Part shown: in pieces, positions 34,961 through 43,967 of the stretch
Numbering within the stretch: the stretch's first letter is position 1
How the letters are laid out: each line of letters starts with the position of its first letter
Assembly (NCBI GenBank): GCA_013289875.1
Contig: JABCZC010000004.1
Location: 48,539-112,538 of the forward strand
DNA from: Acidobacteriota bacterium
Lineage (GTDB): Bacteria; Acidobacteriota; Terriglobia; Terriglobales; Acidobacteriaceae
Reading direction: 5' to 3'
Length of the DNA stretch: 64,000 nucleotides
Position numbers and translations under genes: made by a program
The notes under the pieces: model-generated
Database searches by the model: none
Seen by the model: the letters and a program-made list of their open reading frames with translations, nothing else
Told to the model about the DNA's origin: nothing

Positions 34961-37837
34961 GTGCATATTTTTCCCGTCGAACGCGGGGGCGCAAGCTCCC
35001 CAATCCAACTGAGCCAGAGTTTGCGCCGTCCCATTCGCCGCACACTGCAATTTCTCTCTTTCTTTTGCTGCCTGCTGGCACTCTCGGCATGGGCGCAGCA
35101 GGAGATCATCAGCCAGATTCGCGTAATCGGCAACCGGCAGATTCCCAAGGAAACTGTTCTCGCCCGTATGTTCAGCCGGGTCAACGATACCTATGACCCG
35201 CTGACCGTGGAACGCGACTTCAACTCGCTATGGAACACCGGCTACTTCGAGAACGTGCGCATCGAGAAGGAAGAATCTCCCAAGGGCGTGATCCTCGACG
35301 TCTACGTGACGGAAAAGCCTACCATTCGCGAGATCAATTACAAGGGTTTGAATTCAGTCACCCAGTCGGATGTGCTCGACCGCTTTAAGAAGGAAAAGGT
35401 CGGTATCTCCGTCGAGAGCAAGTACGATCCCACGCGGGTCGCTCGCGCGATCGCCGTGCTCAAGGAGTTGCTCGGCGAGCATGGCCACCAGTTTGCCATC
35501 ATCAAGGCCGACATCAAGAAGATCCCGCCCGCCTCAGTGCAGGTGAATTTCATCGTCAAAGAAGGCCCGAAGGTCCAGGTAGGCAAGATCACTTTCACGG
35601 GAAATGAGCACATAAGCTCGCGCGTCCTGCGTGAGTCGATGAAGAACCTGCGTCCCATCGGCATTCCCAAGTCGATCTTCCTCGAGAATATTTTTTCCCG
35701 TACTTACGATGCCAGCAAGCTCGAAGAAGATTCGGAGCGGGTTCGCCAGGCGTATCGCGACAAGGGATATTTCCGCGCCAGCGTGGCCGATCCGCAGACA
35801 CACCTGCGCAACGAGAGCGGCCTGTCGCTGCTGACCTTCCGTCCGAAAAAGGGCAAGCGCATCGACATCCTGATGCCCATCGATGAAGGTAGCCGCTACC
35901 GGCTGGGATCGATCACTTTTACGGGCAATAAAGCGGTCACCAACGTCAGGGCGCTGCGCGGCCAGTTCGCCATGAAAGATGGCGACTGGTTCAACGCCAC
36001 CGCCTTCGGCAAGGGCCTGGAAAACCTGCGGAAAGCCTACGGTCAGCTAGGCTACATCAACTTTGCCGCTATTCCGAATCCCACCATCGACGAGGCGAAG
36101 AAGACGGTCAACTGGAACGTGGACATTGACGAAGGCAAGCCTTTCTATGTCTCCCGCATCGAGTTTCAGGGCAATACCGTCACGCGCGACTTCGTCATCC
36201 GCCGCGAACTGCTGCTCGAAGAAGGCGCCGTCTACAACAGCCATCTCTGGGAGTTAAGTCTGCTGCGCCTGAACCAGCTCGACTATTTCGACCCGCTGAA
36301 GGTCGATCAGGACTCCGAGACCCACCAGAATGCGGAAAACGGCACCGTCGATCTGCTGCTGAAAGTCAAGGAGAAGGGCAAGAACTCAATCGGCCTCAAT
36401 GGTGGCGTCAGCGGTCTGGGCGGGGCATTCGTCGGCCTCAACTACCAGACCAACAACTTCCTCGGTTTGGGTGAAACTCTGAGCCTGCAGGCCAACGCCG
36501 GCGACGTTTCGAAGACCCTGCTGTTCGGCTTCAATGTGCCGTATGTTCGCAACCGTCCGCTGAACCTGGGATTCCAGGTATCCGACAATAAATACGACTA
36601 CAACACGACGAAGAACTACAAGATCGCGGGAGGCACTCCGGCCAATCTGTCTTCTGCCCAGCAATCGCTGTTGCAGAATTACAACCAGGCTTCGAAGGGA
36701 TTCAGTGTTTCCGCCAGCTATCCCATTCGCCACAGCTTCAAGCGAGTTGGCTTAACGTACAGTTGGAACCACTCGAATGTCACGACTTTTAGCGCGGCGT
36801 CGAACAACTACTTCCAGACCCTGGCTTTTCGCAGCGGCATTCAGGGCCAGAACGCCCTCACCGGCATCATCAATAGTCAGGCCTCCTTCAGCTTTTCGAT
36901 GAACAGGCTGGATGCCGCGTATCAGCCGCATCACGGCTACGAGTTCTCGTCCGCACTTCAGCTCGCGGGCATCTGGGGCAACGTGCGTTACATCAGCCCC
37001 ATCGTCGAATATCGCAGCTTCCACCCCATCAAGGGTCTCAAGCTCGATCCCGAGGGGCGCAACGTTCTTGGCTACCGTGTGCAGGCGGCCTACATTCACG
37101 GCCTCGGCGGAGACGTCGCTCCGCCATACAACCGCTTCTATTCGGGAGGCGAGGCCGATTTGCGTGGCTTCGATGTGCGCTCGGCTACACCCTACGGCTT
37201 TGTTCCGACGCGCGTGCTCTTCAACCTTACCAACCCGGACGGATCTACCGTACCTCGCGATCCCACCAATCCGACCCTCGGTCCCATTCAGGTGCCCATC
37301 CCGGTCTATGGCATCGCTTCCATCGGCGGAGATACCAACTTCACAGGAAACCTCGAGTACCGTATCCCGATCTATGCTCGCACGGTGAGCGTGGCGATCT
37401 TTGACGACTTCGGCCTCGACGTAATCCTCGACAAGAACCAGTTGCGCCAGAGTCCGGAAGGCGCCGCGATTCTCAATTCGCCCCTCTACGGCTGCCCGAA
37501 CTATGTGAACGGCTCATGCCAGGGCGGCGTACAGATCAATTTTGGAAATCTGATCAATCCCGTCTACGGCACCAACCTCGTCCCGCGCATGTCCACGGGC
37601 GGCGAGATCGATGTGATGATGCCGATCATTAACGCGCCCTTCCGCCTCTTTTATGCCTACAATCCGCTGCGCCTTGACAAAAACTTCTATGCTCCCGACC
37701 TGATCACGCGCAGCATGTTCCCGGCCGGAGGAGCTGGCGACTACTCCTATGCGCAGGCACAGCAGGCATATGGAGCGCAATACCAGGCTCGTGAGCCGCG
37801 CAAGACCTTCCGGTTCACGGTCAGCACTACCTTCTGA
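34961..37837 (+). CDS. bamA: Outer membrane protein assembly factor BamA
   Basis: Core subunit of the BAM machine that folds beta-barrel proteins into the outer membrane. A signal sequence (RRTLQFLSFFCCLLALSAWA) precedes five POTRA domains that begin near IISQIRVIGNRQIP, TIREINYKGLNSV, VQVGKITFTGNEHI, YRLGSITFTGNKAV and FYVSRIEFQGNTV. The Omp85 barrel begins near NSIGLNGGVSGLGGAFVGLNYQTNNFLGLGE. It carries the loop-6 motif GEADLRGFD (usually VRGF) and ends in a Phe, as barrel proteins do. The start is uncertain: GTG at 34961 (958 aa) or TTG at 35021; an earlier GTG at 34838 would lie upstream of the promoter. The ompH/skp gene follows, the usual pairing. Confidence 0.94.
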   Translation: MHIFPVERGGASSPIQLSQSLRRPIRRTLQFLSFFCCLLALSAWAQQEIISQIRVIGNRQIPKETVLARMFSRVNDTYDPLTVERDFNSLWNTGYFENVRIEKEESPKGVILDVYVTEKPTIREINYKGLNSVTQSDVLDRFKKEKVGISVESKYDPTRVARAIAVLKELLGEHGHQFAIIKADIKKIPPASVQVNFIVKEGPKVQVGKITFTGNEHISSRVLRESMKNLRPIGIPKSIFLENIFSRTYDASKLEEDSERVRQAYRDKGYFRASVADPQTHLRNESGLSLLTFRPKKGKRIDILMPIDEGSRYRLGSITFTGNKAVTNVRALRGQFAMKDGDWFNATAFGKGLENLRKAYGQLGYINFAAIPNPTIDEAKKTVNWNVDIDEGKPFYVSRIEFQGNTVTRDFVIRRELLLEEGAVYNSHLWELSLLRLNQLDYFDPLKVDQDSETHQNAENGTVDLLLKVKEKGKNSIGLNGGVSGLGGAFVGLNYQTNNFLGLGETLSLQANAGDVSKTLLFGFNVPYVRNRPLNLGFQVSDNKYDYNTTKNYKIAGGTPANLSSAQQSLLQNYNQASKGFSVSASYPIRHSFKRVGLTYSWNHSNVTTFSAASNNYFQTLAFRSGIQGQNALTGIINSQASFSFSMNRLDAAYQPHHGYEFSSALQLAGIWGNVRYISPIVEYRSFHPIKGLKLDPEGRNVLGYRVQAAYIHGLGGDVAPPYNRFYSGGEADLRGFDVRSATPYGFVPTRVLFNLTNPDGSTVPRDPTNPTLGPIQVPIPVYGIASIGGDTNFTGNLEYRIPIYARTVSVAIFDDFGLDVILDKNQLRQSPEGAAILNSPLYGCPNYVNGSCQGGVQINFGNLINPVYGTNLVPRMSTGGEIDVMMPIINAPFRLFYAYNPLRLDKNFYAPDLITRSMFPAGGAGDYSYAQAQQAYGAQYQAREPRKTFRFTVSTTF

Positions 37838-37913
37838 TACTTATGAGCGTCTAAACCCCATCGGCGGCAGGAAGGGATGCGGTTTTGCCGCCAATTGGTT
37901 TCACGGACTTTGA

Positions 37914-37944
37914 TTGACCGTCTGGGGCTCCGAACCTATATAAT
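37914..37944 (+). promoter_or_regulatory. ompH promoter
   Basis: TTGACC (37914-37919) is followed after 17 bases by TATATA (37937-37942), which overlaps a TATAAT at 37939-37944. It gives the periplasmic chaperone its own promoter, separate from bamA. Confidence 0.65.
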
Positions 37945-38102
37945 TTGGCTCAGTTCCTGAATATGTCTTCTGATCGTGTCTCGTCACTGCGTTCCACGCC
38001 TCTCCGGCTTGGAATCTGCCTCAACGAACAGCGCAGCAGGTAGATCAGGAAGCGAAGTTCGCTTCCGCAAGTGCGGGCGATCTCACTAAACCGGAGGATT
38101 TT

Positions 38103-38792
38103 TTGATTTCCATGAAGCGTGTCATGTTAGGTTCGTTGCCCCTCGTTTGCCTGCTTGCGTCGGGGCTTGGCGCGAGCGTCTTTGCCCAGGCTGCCGCCGG
38201 CGGCGCTCCCCCCCCCACATCGGCAGTGGCGGGTACCAGCAAGATTGCCGTTATCAACTTTCAGGCTGCCGTCGCTCAGACCAATGAAGGGCAGCGCAAC
38301 TTCGGCGAATTACAGAAAAAGTTTGACCCCAAGCGCGCACAGCTCAAGACCCAGCAGGACGAAATAGACTCCCTCAAGAAGCAGCTCCAGGCTTCCGGTG
38401 ACAAGCTGAGCGATGCCGAGCGCCAGACCCGTCTGAAGACCATTGACGAGAAGGAAAAGGCATATCAGCGCTCCGGCGAAGACGCCTCCAACGACTTCCA
38501 GCAGGAGATGCAGACTACCTACGCGACGCTTGCCGAGAAGGTCTTTGGAACCGTTCAGTCCTATGCGGAACAAAACGGCTTCACCGTGGTGCTGGACGAC
38601 ACCCCCAGCCAGCAGGCGGCTCCCACTGTACTCTGGGCCAGCAAAGGCACCGACATTACAGCGGCGGTGATTCAGGCCTACAACGCCAAGTCCGGCGTAC
38701 CTGCACCTGCGGCGTCGGCGGTCCCATCCGCTCCCGCCCCGTCGCGTTCCACCACCACGCCGCATACCACGGCGGCTCCTCCCAAGCAGTAG
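38103..38792 (+). CDS. OmpH/Skp-family periplasmic chaperone
   Basis: Periplasmic chaperone of 229 aa that holds unfolded outer-membrane proteins for BamA. A signal peptide ends at VFA-QA; the mature part has the Skp strand KIAVINFQAAVAQTNEGQRNFGELQKKF. A long coiled coil (about residues 75-155, DPKRAQLKTQQDEIDSLKKQLQ...) follows, then the closing strands GFTVVLDDTPSQQ and DITAAVIQAYN. A Pro/Ala/Ser/Thr-rich tail of about 35 residues follows that standard Skp lacks. TTG at 38103 is best placed after GGAGG (38093-38097); ATG at 38112 is the alternative. A hairpin terminator follows. Confidence 0.9.
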   Translation: MISMKRVMLGSLPLVCLLASGLGASVFAQAAAGGAPPPTSAVAGTSKIAVINFQAAVAQTNEGQRNFGELQKKFDPKRAQLKTQQDEIDSLKKQLQASGDKLSDAERQTRLKTIDEKEKAYQRSGEDASNDFQQEMQTTYATLAEKVFGTVQSYAEQNGFTVVLDDTPSQQAAPTVLWASKGTDITAAVIQAYNAKSGVPAPAASAVPSAPAPSRSTTTPHTTAAPPKQ

Positions 38793-38813
38793 ATTCTGCT
38801 TCCCCTGCAACAA

Positions 38814-38840
38814 AACAGGCCTCGGCAACCGGGGCCTGTT
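38814..38840 (+). terminator. Hairpin terminator after ompH
   Basis: AACAGGCC (38814-38821) pairs with GGCCTGTT (38833-38840), with inner CC/GG pairing. The T-run after it is weak (GTCATGTTCT), so termination efficiency is uncertain. Confidence 0.55.
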
Positions 38841-39254
38841 GTCATGTTCTGGATCATCCGCCTGCTCCCCTGGCACTCTGGCTCTCCCTGTGGAAAAAAA
38901 TGTGGAAGTTTTGCCATTGCAAACGGGAACACTGCGGTGCCAGCGCGGCATTCTGGCTATCGGTTCGATTTGTCACGCTTCTAAACCATTGATTCCATGT
39001 GTATCCCCGCAGGGGCGGGCCCGGGTGAGGGTGCCCGCACCTTTGGTAACTTTCGCAAATGCGAAAAAAATGCTTTCCACAATGTACGTTACAGGGCGAT
39101 GACGCATCGCGTTGTCGGACGCACCCTATTGAGCCAGCCGGCCTGCGCCTGGCAGCGCCTCGTAGAAGGAATAAGATCGCTCCATTTCCTTAAGGCTGCA
39201 CTTGAGCGCACACAGGTTCGACCTGCCTTTACGAAACGCCCCCCACGCTTCCTC

Positions 39255-39297
39255 TTGACAATCTAGATGAGCGGCATGTATTCCTCTTGATTATCTA
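39255..39297 (+). promoter_or_regulatory. padR promoter with repeated operator-like element
   Basis: TTGACA (39255-39260) with TGTATT (39277-39282) 16 bases later forms a promoter. The element TTGACAATCTA (39255-39265) recurs as TTGATTATCTA (39287-39297), 32 bases or about three helical turns away. The same element, TTGACTATCTA, overlaps the -35 of the other padR at 11865-11875. Confidence 0.6.
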
Positions 39298-39308
39298 AAG
39301 GAGTCCCT

Positions 39309-39638
39309 ATGCCCGACAAAGCCAGCGAACTGGTCCAGGGAACGCTGGAGATGCTCATCTTGAAGACGCTCGCCTTGGAGCCGATGCACGGTTACGGCAT
39401 CGCACTGCGCATCGAGCAGGTCAGCAACGGGGTTTTCCGAGTCAATCCGGGATCGCTCTTCCCCGCCTTCAGCCGCCTGGAGCGTTCGGGTCGGATCCGG
39501 AGCGAATGGCGCGCCACAGAAAACAACCGCCGCGCGAAATACTATCTCCTGACCGAGGAGGGCCAGAAGGCGCTCGCCGACGAAACCCGCGAATGGGGAC
39601 GGCAGATCGCCGCCATCACCCGGATTCTTGAAGCCTGA
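39309..39638 (+). CDS. PadR-family transcriptional regulator
   Basis: Repressor of 109 aa with the PadR opening ELVQGTLEMLILKTLALEPMHGYGIA and the wing region PGSLFPAFSRLERSGRIRSEWRATENNRRAKYY. It ends in a dimerisation helix. AAAGGAG lies 6 bases before the ATG, so unlike the other padR this gene has a normal ribosome site. It lies 13 bases upstream of an ADOP permease and probably represses both. Confidence 0.93.
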   Translation: MPDKASELVQGTLEMLILKTLALEPMHGYGIALRIEQVSNGVFRVNPGSLFPAFSRLERSGRIRSEWRATENNRRAKYYLLTEEGQKALADETREWGRQIAAITRILEA

Positions 39639-39651
39639 ACGGAGAAACGAA

Positions 39652-42420
39652 ATGAGTGCATTGCGAACTCTCACCGCCGGGCTCAAGGCGCTTTTTGGCA
39701 TGGGGCGGCGAAACGCAGAGCTGGACGAAGAATTGCGCGGCTTCCTCCACGACTCGGTAGACGAGAAAATGCGGCGCGGCATGAGCCGCGAGGCCGCTCT
39801 CCGCGCAGCCAGGATGGAAATCGGCAGCAGGGACGCGGTGAAGGAAAACGTCTGGTCGGCAGGCTGGGAGTCGGCCTTCGAAAACCTGTGGCAGGACCTG
39901 CGCTATGGCGCGCGCATGCTCGTCAAGAGCCCGGGATTCACCGCGATCGCCATCGTGTCGCTCGCTCTCGGCATTGGCGCGAACACCGCAATCTTCACCC
40001 TCGTCAACGATCTGCTCTTCAAATCGCTTCCCGTGCGCGATCCGCAGCAGTTGATCTCTTTTGGCAACGGATTCGACAGTGGCCAAATGGATGGCATGGG
40101 AGCTGGCCCGCTGGACATCTTCACTTACGATTTCTACCAGCGCCTTGAACATCAGCAGGCTCAAGGCCACACGCCCATCACCGGCATCTGCGCCTTCGGC
40201 AGCTTCTGGAACCAGGTCAGCGTGCGTATCGGCTCGGGAGGAAACGGCGCGGCGACTCAGGCCGTCGGCCAGCTCGTCTCTGGCAATTTCTTCAGCGTAC
40301 TCGGAGCCGAGCCATTGCTGGGCCGGACCCTTGCACCCAGCGACGCCAGCACCCCGGACAGCAGCCCCGTCGCCGTGATCAGCTATCGCTACTGGCAGCA
40401 GATGTTCGCAGGAGATCCGGCGATCGTCGGCCGCTCCATCACCATCAACGGAACCCTCTTCGCGGTGATCGGCGTCATGCCGCCCAGGTTTGAAGGCGTC
40501 ACCGTGGACAACGAATCCATGGATATGTGGATGCCGGTCACCATGCAGCAGGAGGTGATGCTCCAGCCCTCGCTACTCGAACAGCACGGCCTTTTCTGGA
40601 TGCATATTATGGCGCGCCGCGATCCGGCCGTCCCACTCGGGCAGGCGCAGGCATGGGTGACCAATCAGGTGCAGCGCTTCATGACCGATCGTGAAGGCGC
40701 CCAGATTACCTCTAACCGCAAAAAGGAAATCCAGAAGATCTACGTCGAGCTGTTGCCCGGCGGCCGCGGCATCTCCACCCTTCGCGAAATGTATCAGCGG
40801 CCCCTGAACATCCTCATGGGCGTAGTGATGCTAGTACTGCTGATCGCTTGCGCCAACCTCGCCAATTTTCTCCTCGCGAAGGCTGCCACGCGCGAACGCG
40901 AAATAGCGACGCGTCTCGCTCTCGGCTCCAGCCGTAGGCGTATCGTCCGGCAGATTCTCCTGGAAGCGCTGCTGCTCTCCTTTACCGGCGGAGCCCTCGG
41001 GCTCGCTCTCGCCTATATGGGAACGCGCGCTCTCATCGCCTTCGTAGCCGACGGAGCGAAAAACACGCCACTCGAAGCTCGGCCCGATCTGCACGTCCTC
41101 CTCTTTACTCTCGCCGTATCGCTCTTCACGGGAATCCTTTTCGGCCTTGCCCCGGCCTTGCGCGTCTCGCGCATCAGCGTCGCGCCCTCGCTGGGAGCCA
41201 GCGCCCGCACTGCCGCCAGTTCTGGAGGCTCAACCGGGCGCCTTCTCCCCAAGCTCCTCGTCGTTTCGCAGGTCACGCTCTCGCTCGTGCTGCTCGCAAG
41301 CGCGGGACTCTTTCTGCGCACACTCCGCAATCTCGAGAATCAGGACTTCGGCTTCAATCGCCACAACCTTCTCCTTGTGAAATTCAGCGCGAAATTTGCC
41401 GGATACAAGCCCGAACAGTTAAACGCGCTCTATGCCCGCCTCATGGAGCGGATGAACGCCCTCCCCGGTGTCCGCTCCGCCACCTTTTCCGGACAGCCCG
41501 CTCTGATTGGTGGCAACTGGAACTCGCCCATCCGCATTCGCGGTTACCAACCCGCGCCCAATGAGGATATTGGGACCTCGCTGAATCGTGTTGGCCCGCG
41601 CTACTTCGAGACCATCTGCATGCCCGTTATCCAGGGCCGTCCCATCGGCGAGCAGGACACGGCCTCTTCGGTCAAAGCCGTAGTCGTCAACCAGGCCGTC
41701 GCAAATCATTTCTTTCCGAAGGGAGACGCCCTTGGACACACCTTCACCGTCGATGATCCTTCCGTAAAGGGAGAGTGGCAGATCGTCGGCGTGGTGCGCG
41801 ACGCCAAGTATCACGGCCCGCGCGAAAAGCCGGAACGCATGAGCTATCTCGCCATCACGCAGCTCACCGGTGATGACGCCTACGCCTATTGGCTGCAGCT
41901 TGCGACCGTTGGCGATCCGGCAAAAGTCGCGGGCGAGGTGCGTGCCGCAATGGCCGAGATCGATCCCAACCTTCCCATCCTCGAAGTGCGAACCATCGCC
42001 GAGCAACTCGATCAATCCATGGGCCAGGAGACGCTCATCTCCGAGCTCTCCAGCTTCTTTTCGCTTCTCGCCTTGTCGCTGGCCTGCATCGGCCTCTACG
42101 GCGTAATGACCTACACTGTGATGCGGCGCACCAGCGAGATCGGCATCCGGCTCGCCCTCGGCGCGTCTATGGCGCGCGTGCTCTGGATGGTCCTCCGCGA
42201 ATCCCTGCTGCTGCTCGCCACCGGCGTGGCGCTGGGCATTCCGCTCACGCTCGCCGCAGGCCGACTGGTTCAGTCGCAACTCTTCGGACTCCGATCGTAT
42301 GACCCCGCAACGCTTGCAGCCGCAGTACTGGTGATTGGCGCAGTGACCATGCTGGCGGCGTATCTCCCGGCTCGCCGGGCAGCTCGGGTCGATCCGATGA
42401 TCGCTCTACGCTATGAGTAA
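39652..42420 (+). CDS. ADOP-family ABC transporter permease (third copy)
   Basis: Permease of 922 aa of the same orphan family as the pair at 12252-17582, but single and more diverged. The ADOP N-terminal segment (LDEELRGFLHDSVDEKMRRGMSREAALRAARMEIGS) precedes TM1, the MacB periplasmic core, central TMs (around LLIACANLANFLLAKAATREREIATRLALGSSR), a second periplasmic domain and the C-terminal FtsX block (TSEIGIRLALGASMARVLWMVL...ARVDPMIALRYE). ATG at 39652 with GGAG upstream is preferred to an in-frame TTG at 39628 inside padR. No ATPase neighbour; substrate unknown. Confidence 0.91.
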   Translation: MSALRTLTAGLKALFGMGRRNAELDEELRGFLHDSVDEKMRRGMSREAALRAARMEIGSRDAVKENVWSAGWESAFENLWQDLRYGARMLVKSPGFTAIAIVSLALGIGANTAIFTLVNDLLFKSLPVRDPQQLISFGNGFDSGQMDGMGAGPLDIFTYDFYQRLEHQQAQGHTPITGICAFGSFWNQVSVRIGSGGNGAATQAVGQLVSGNFFSVLGAEPLLGRTLAPSDASTPDSSPVAVISYRYWQQMFAGDPAIVGRSITINGTLFAVIGVMPPRFEGVTVDNESMDMWMPVTMQQEVMLQPSLLEQHGLFWMHIMARRDPAVPLGQAQAWVTNQVQRFMTDREGAQITSNRKKEIQKIYVELLPGGRGISTLREMYQRPLNILMGVVMLVLLIACANLANFLLAKAATREREIATRLALGSSRRRIVRQILLEALLLSFTGGALGLALAYMGTRALIAFVADGAKNTPLEARPDLHVLLFTLAVSLFTGILFGLAPALRVSRISVAPSLGASARTAASSGGSTGRLLPKLLVVSQVTLSLVLLASAGLFLRTLRNLENQDFGFNRHNLLLVKFSAKFAGYKPEQLNALYARLMERMNALPGVRSATFSGQPALIGGNWNSPIRIRGYQPAPNEDIGTSLNRVGPRYFETICMPVIQGRPIGEQDTASSVKAVVVNQAVANHFFPKGDALGHTFTVDDPSVKGEWQIVGVVRDAKYHGPREKPERMSYLAITQLTGDDAYAYWLQLATVGDPAKVAGEVRAAMAEIDPNLPILEVRTIAEQLDQSMGQETLISELSSFFSLLALSLACIGLYGVMTYTVMRRTSEIGIRLALGASMARVLWMVLRESLLLLATGVALGIPLTLAAGRLVQSQLFGLRSYDPATLAAAVLVIGAVTMLAAYLPARRAARVDPMIALRYE

Positions 42421-42534
42421 TGCCCCCAAGGCGCTTGACATCCAGCCTTCTGGGCGCGTTCTCTGGCCACTCTCGCGAAATACTGACACATAGAGCAACA
42501 AGCTCGTGGTCAGAGTCTTAGCCGTTCATCAAGC

Positions 42535-43050
42535 CTATTTTGCGAGCATCGCCTGCCCGAAGTGGTATGAAGCGTGATTGGTGCGGCTCATCACGACCGC
42601 AAGGCGGTTGCGCGTGGGATCTTTCGCGAACTCTTCGTCAGAGACTGCCGTGTGCTTTTGCAGCCAGTCTTCCGGTGTGAATCGCTCGAATGCGGCGGTG
42701 AGTTTGCGATTGACCTCCGTCCATGCCTTCCTGAGGTCGGAAGCCGAAAACGGATCGCTAACCGCTCCGTCCGGGTTCGTGATGTATGGCGTATCCAGCC
42801 CGGGATAGAGTCTCTTGCCAAGGCCAAGCAGCGGAAACATGCGATCATGCACGGCGGTCAAATGGCCGACCAGGTAGAAGAGGCGATTCTTGCCGGGAGC
42901 GACCTGTTTCTGAAGTTCCTCGTCGGCGAGCATATCGAGATGCTTCTCGAACCGGCCGATTACGAGCTTCCAAGAGTCGAGCGCGGTCATGCCGAAGAGC
43001 TCTTCGTTTGTCACCTTGACCTGCTTTCTAGCGGTGTTGTGGTCGTTCAT
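42535..43050 (-). CDS. DinB-family putative metalloenzyme
   Basis: Four-helix-bundle protein of 171 aa of the DinB/YfiT superfamily. Candidate metal ligands are the His in YLVGHLTAVHDRMFP and the two in NHASYHFGQAMLA near the C-terminus. Members are mostly bacillithiol or mycothiol S-transferases or uncharacterised hydrolases; the thiol used here is unknown. Its start overlaps the stop of the upstream VOC gene by four bases (ATGA), so the two are one operon. Confidence 0.85.
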   Translation of the reverse strand: MNDHNTARKQVKVTNEELFGMTALDSWKLVIGRFEKHLDMLADEELQKQVAPGKNRLFYLVGHLTAVHDRMFPLLGLGKRLYPGLDTPYITNPDGAVSDPFSASDLRKAWTEVNRKLTAAFERFTPEDWLQKHTAVSDEEFAKDPTRNRLAVVMSRTNHASYHFGQAMLAK

Positions 43051-43724
43051 TGAGGCGGCTCCTCGCCGGAGTGCTCGCGCACCATGTACTCGGCATACCA
43101 GTCCGGCCAGTTCTCGTCGCGCTGCCCGCCCGTCCGCGCCTCGTGCTGCCCGTGCGCGGCCGCCGCGCGCCGCAGCGCCTGCGACAGGTCGTTCGCCGAC
43201 GCGTACGTCGTGTCGCCGTAGACACGCCCGGGCAGCCGCTTCGTGATCTCCTGGAACAGCCAGCCGTTCCCGTCCGGATCACTGAACGAGGCGAAGGAGC
43301 GGTAGCTGCGATGCTCGGGATCCGGACCGTTGACTCGAGTCCGTCCAAACAGGTAGGGCTCATCCGGGCCAGCGTACACGCCTTCGTTGTGGAACACCTC
43401 ACTGACCTCGACGCCGTGACCGAGCAGCTCGGCGCGGGTGGCCGCGAGGTCGGAGACGATCAGATACAGACCCCGGGCGGAGCCCGGTGCTGCTGCGGTG
43501 ACGTTCCTGCCAAAAATGACCGAACACCCGGAGCCAGGCGGCGTGAACTGGATCACGCGGAAGTCGCTACCGTTGTCGTAGTCGGCGTCGAGCCGCCACC
43601 CGAGCTTTCCGCCGTAGAACTCCTTGGCGCGGTCGATGTCGGAGACAGGGATGACGACGATCTCGAGCTTCGTGTCGACTCTCGCGCGGGTCTCGTCGTG
43701 ACTGGGGACTTCGTCTGTGCTCAT
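43047..43724 (-). CDS. VOC-family (glyoxalase-like) protein with C-terminal extension
   Basis: Protein of 225 aa. Residues 30-165 form a glyoxalase/bleomycin-resistance fold (LEIVVIPVSDIDRAKEFYGGKLGWRLDADY...FSDPDGNGWLFQEI), with likely metal ligands split between the two halves. A 60-residue C-terminal extension (QALRRAAAAHGQHEARTGG...WPDWYAEYMVRE) is unlike the usual VOC core. ATG at 43724 fits with GGGGCAGG upstream. GC content and codon use look higher than the neighbours, close to actinobacterial style. It is coupled to the DinB gene by a four-base overlap. Confidence 0.83.
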   Translation of the reverse strand: MSTDEVPSHDETRARVDTKLEIVVIPVSDIDRAKEFYGGKLGWRLDADYDNGSDFRVIQFTPPGSGCSVIFGRNVTAAAPGSARGLYLIVSDLAATRAELLGHGVEVSEVFHNEGVYAGPDEPYLFGRTRVNGPDPEHRSYRSFASFSDPDGNGWLFQEITKRLPGRVYGDTTYASANDLSQALRRAAAAHGQHEARTGGQRDENWPDWYAEYMVREHSGEEPPQ

Positions 43725-43967
43725 ACCTGCCCCTTTGGTCTTGTGTGGATGGAACCGTATCACGACATTTACGTGTTGATCAAGCAGTGCTCACGAATCC
43801 GAATGTGCGACGAATGCGATTCAATATTCGCGATGAAACGAGGTCACCACCGCAGTTCCCGCTCAAAGCTTTCGCTTGCCGTGGTCCACTACTATTGGCT
43901 AAATCCTTGCTGTAGAGCTCCCGCGTGCCTCCATCGTATGAGATAGGCAGGCCGCTTTTATTTCGAA

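Larger units (their letters stand above)
38793..39308 (+). other. Intergenic region between ompH and padR
   Basis: These 516 bases hold a hairpin at 38814-38840 and the padR promoter/operator from 39255. Between them is GC-rich DNA with several short inverted repeats but no supportable gene or RNA. Confidence 0.5.
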
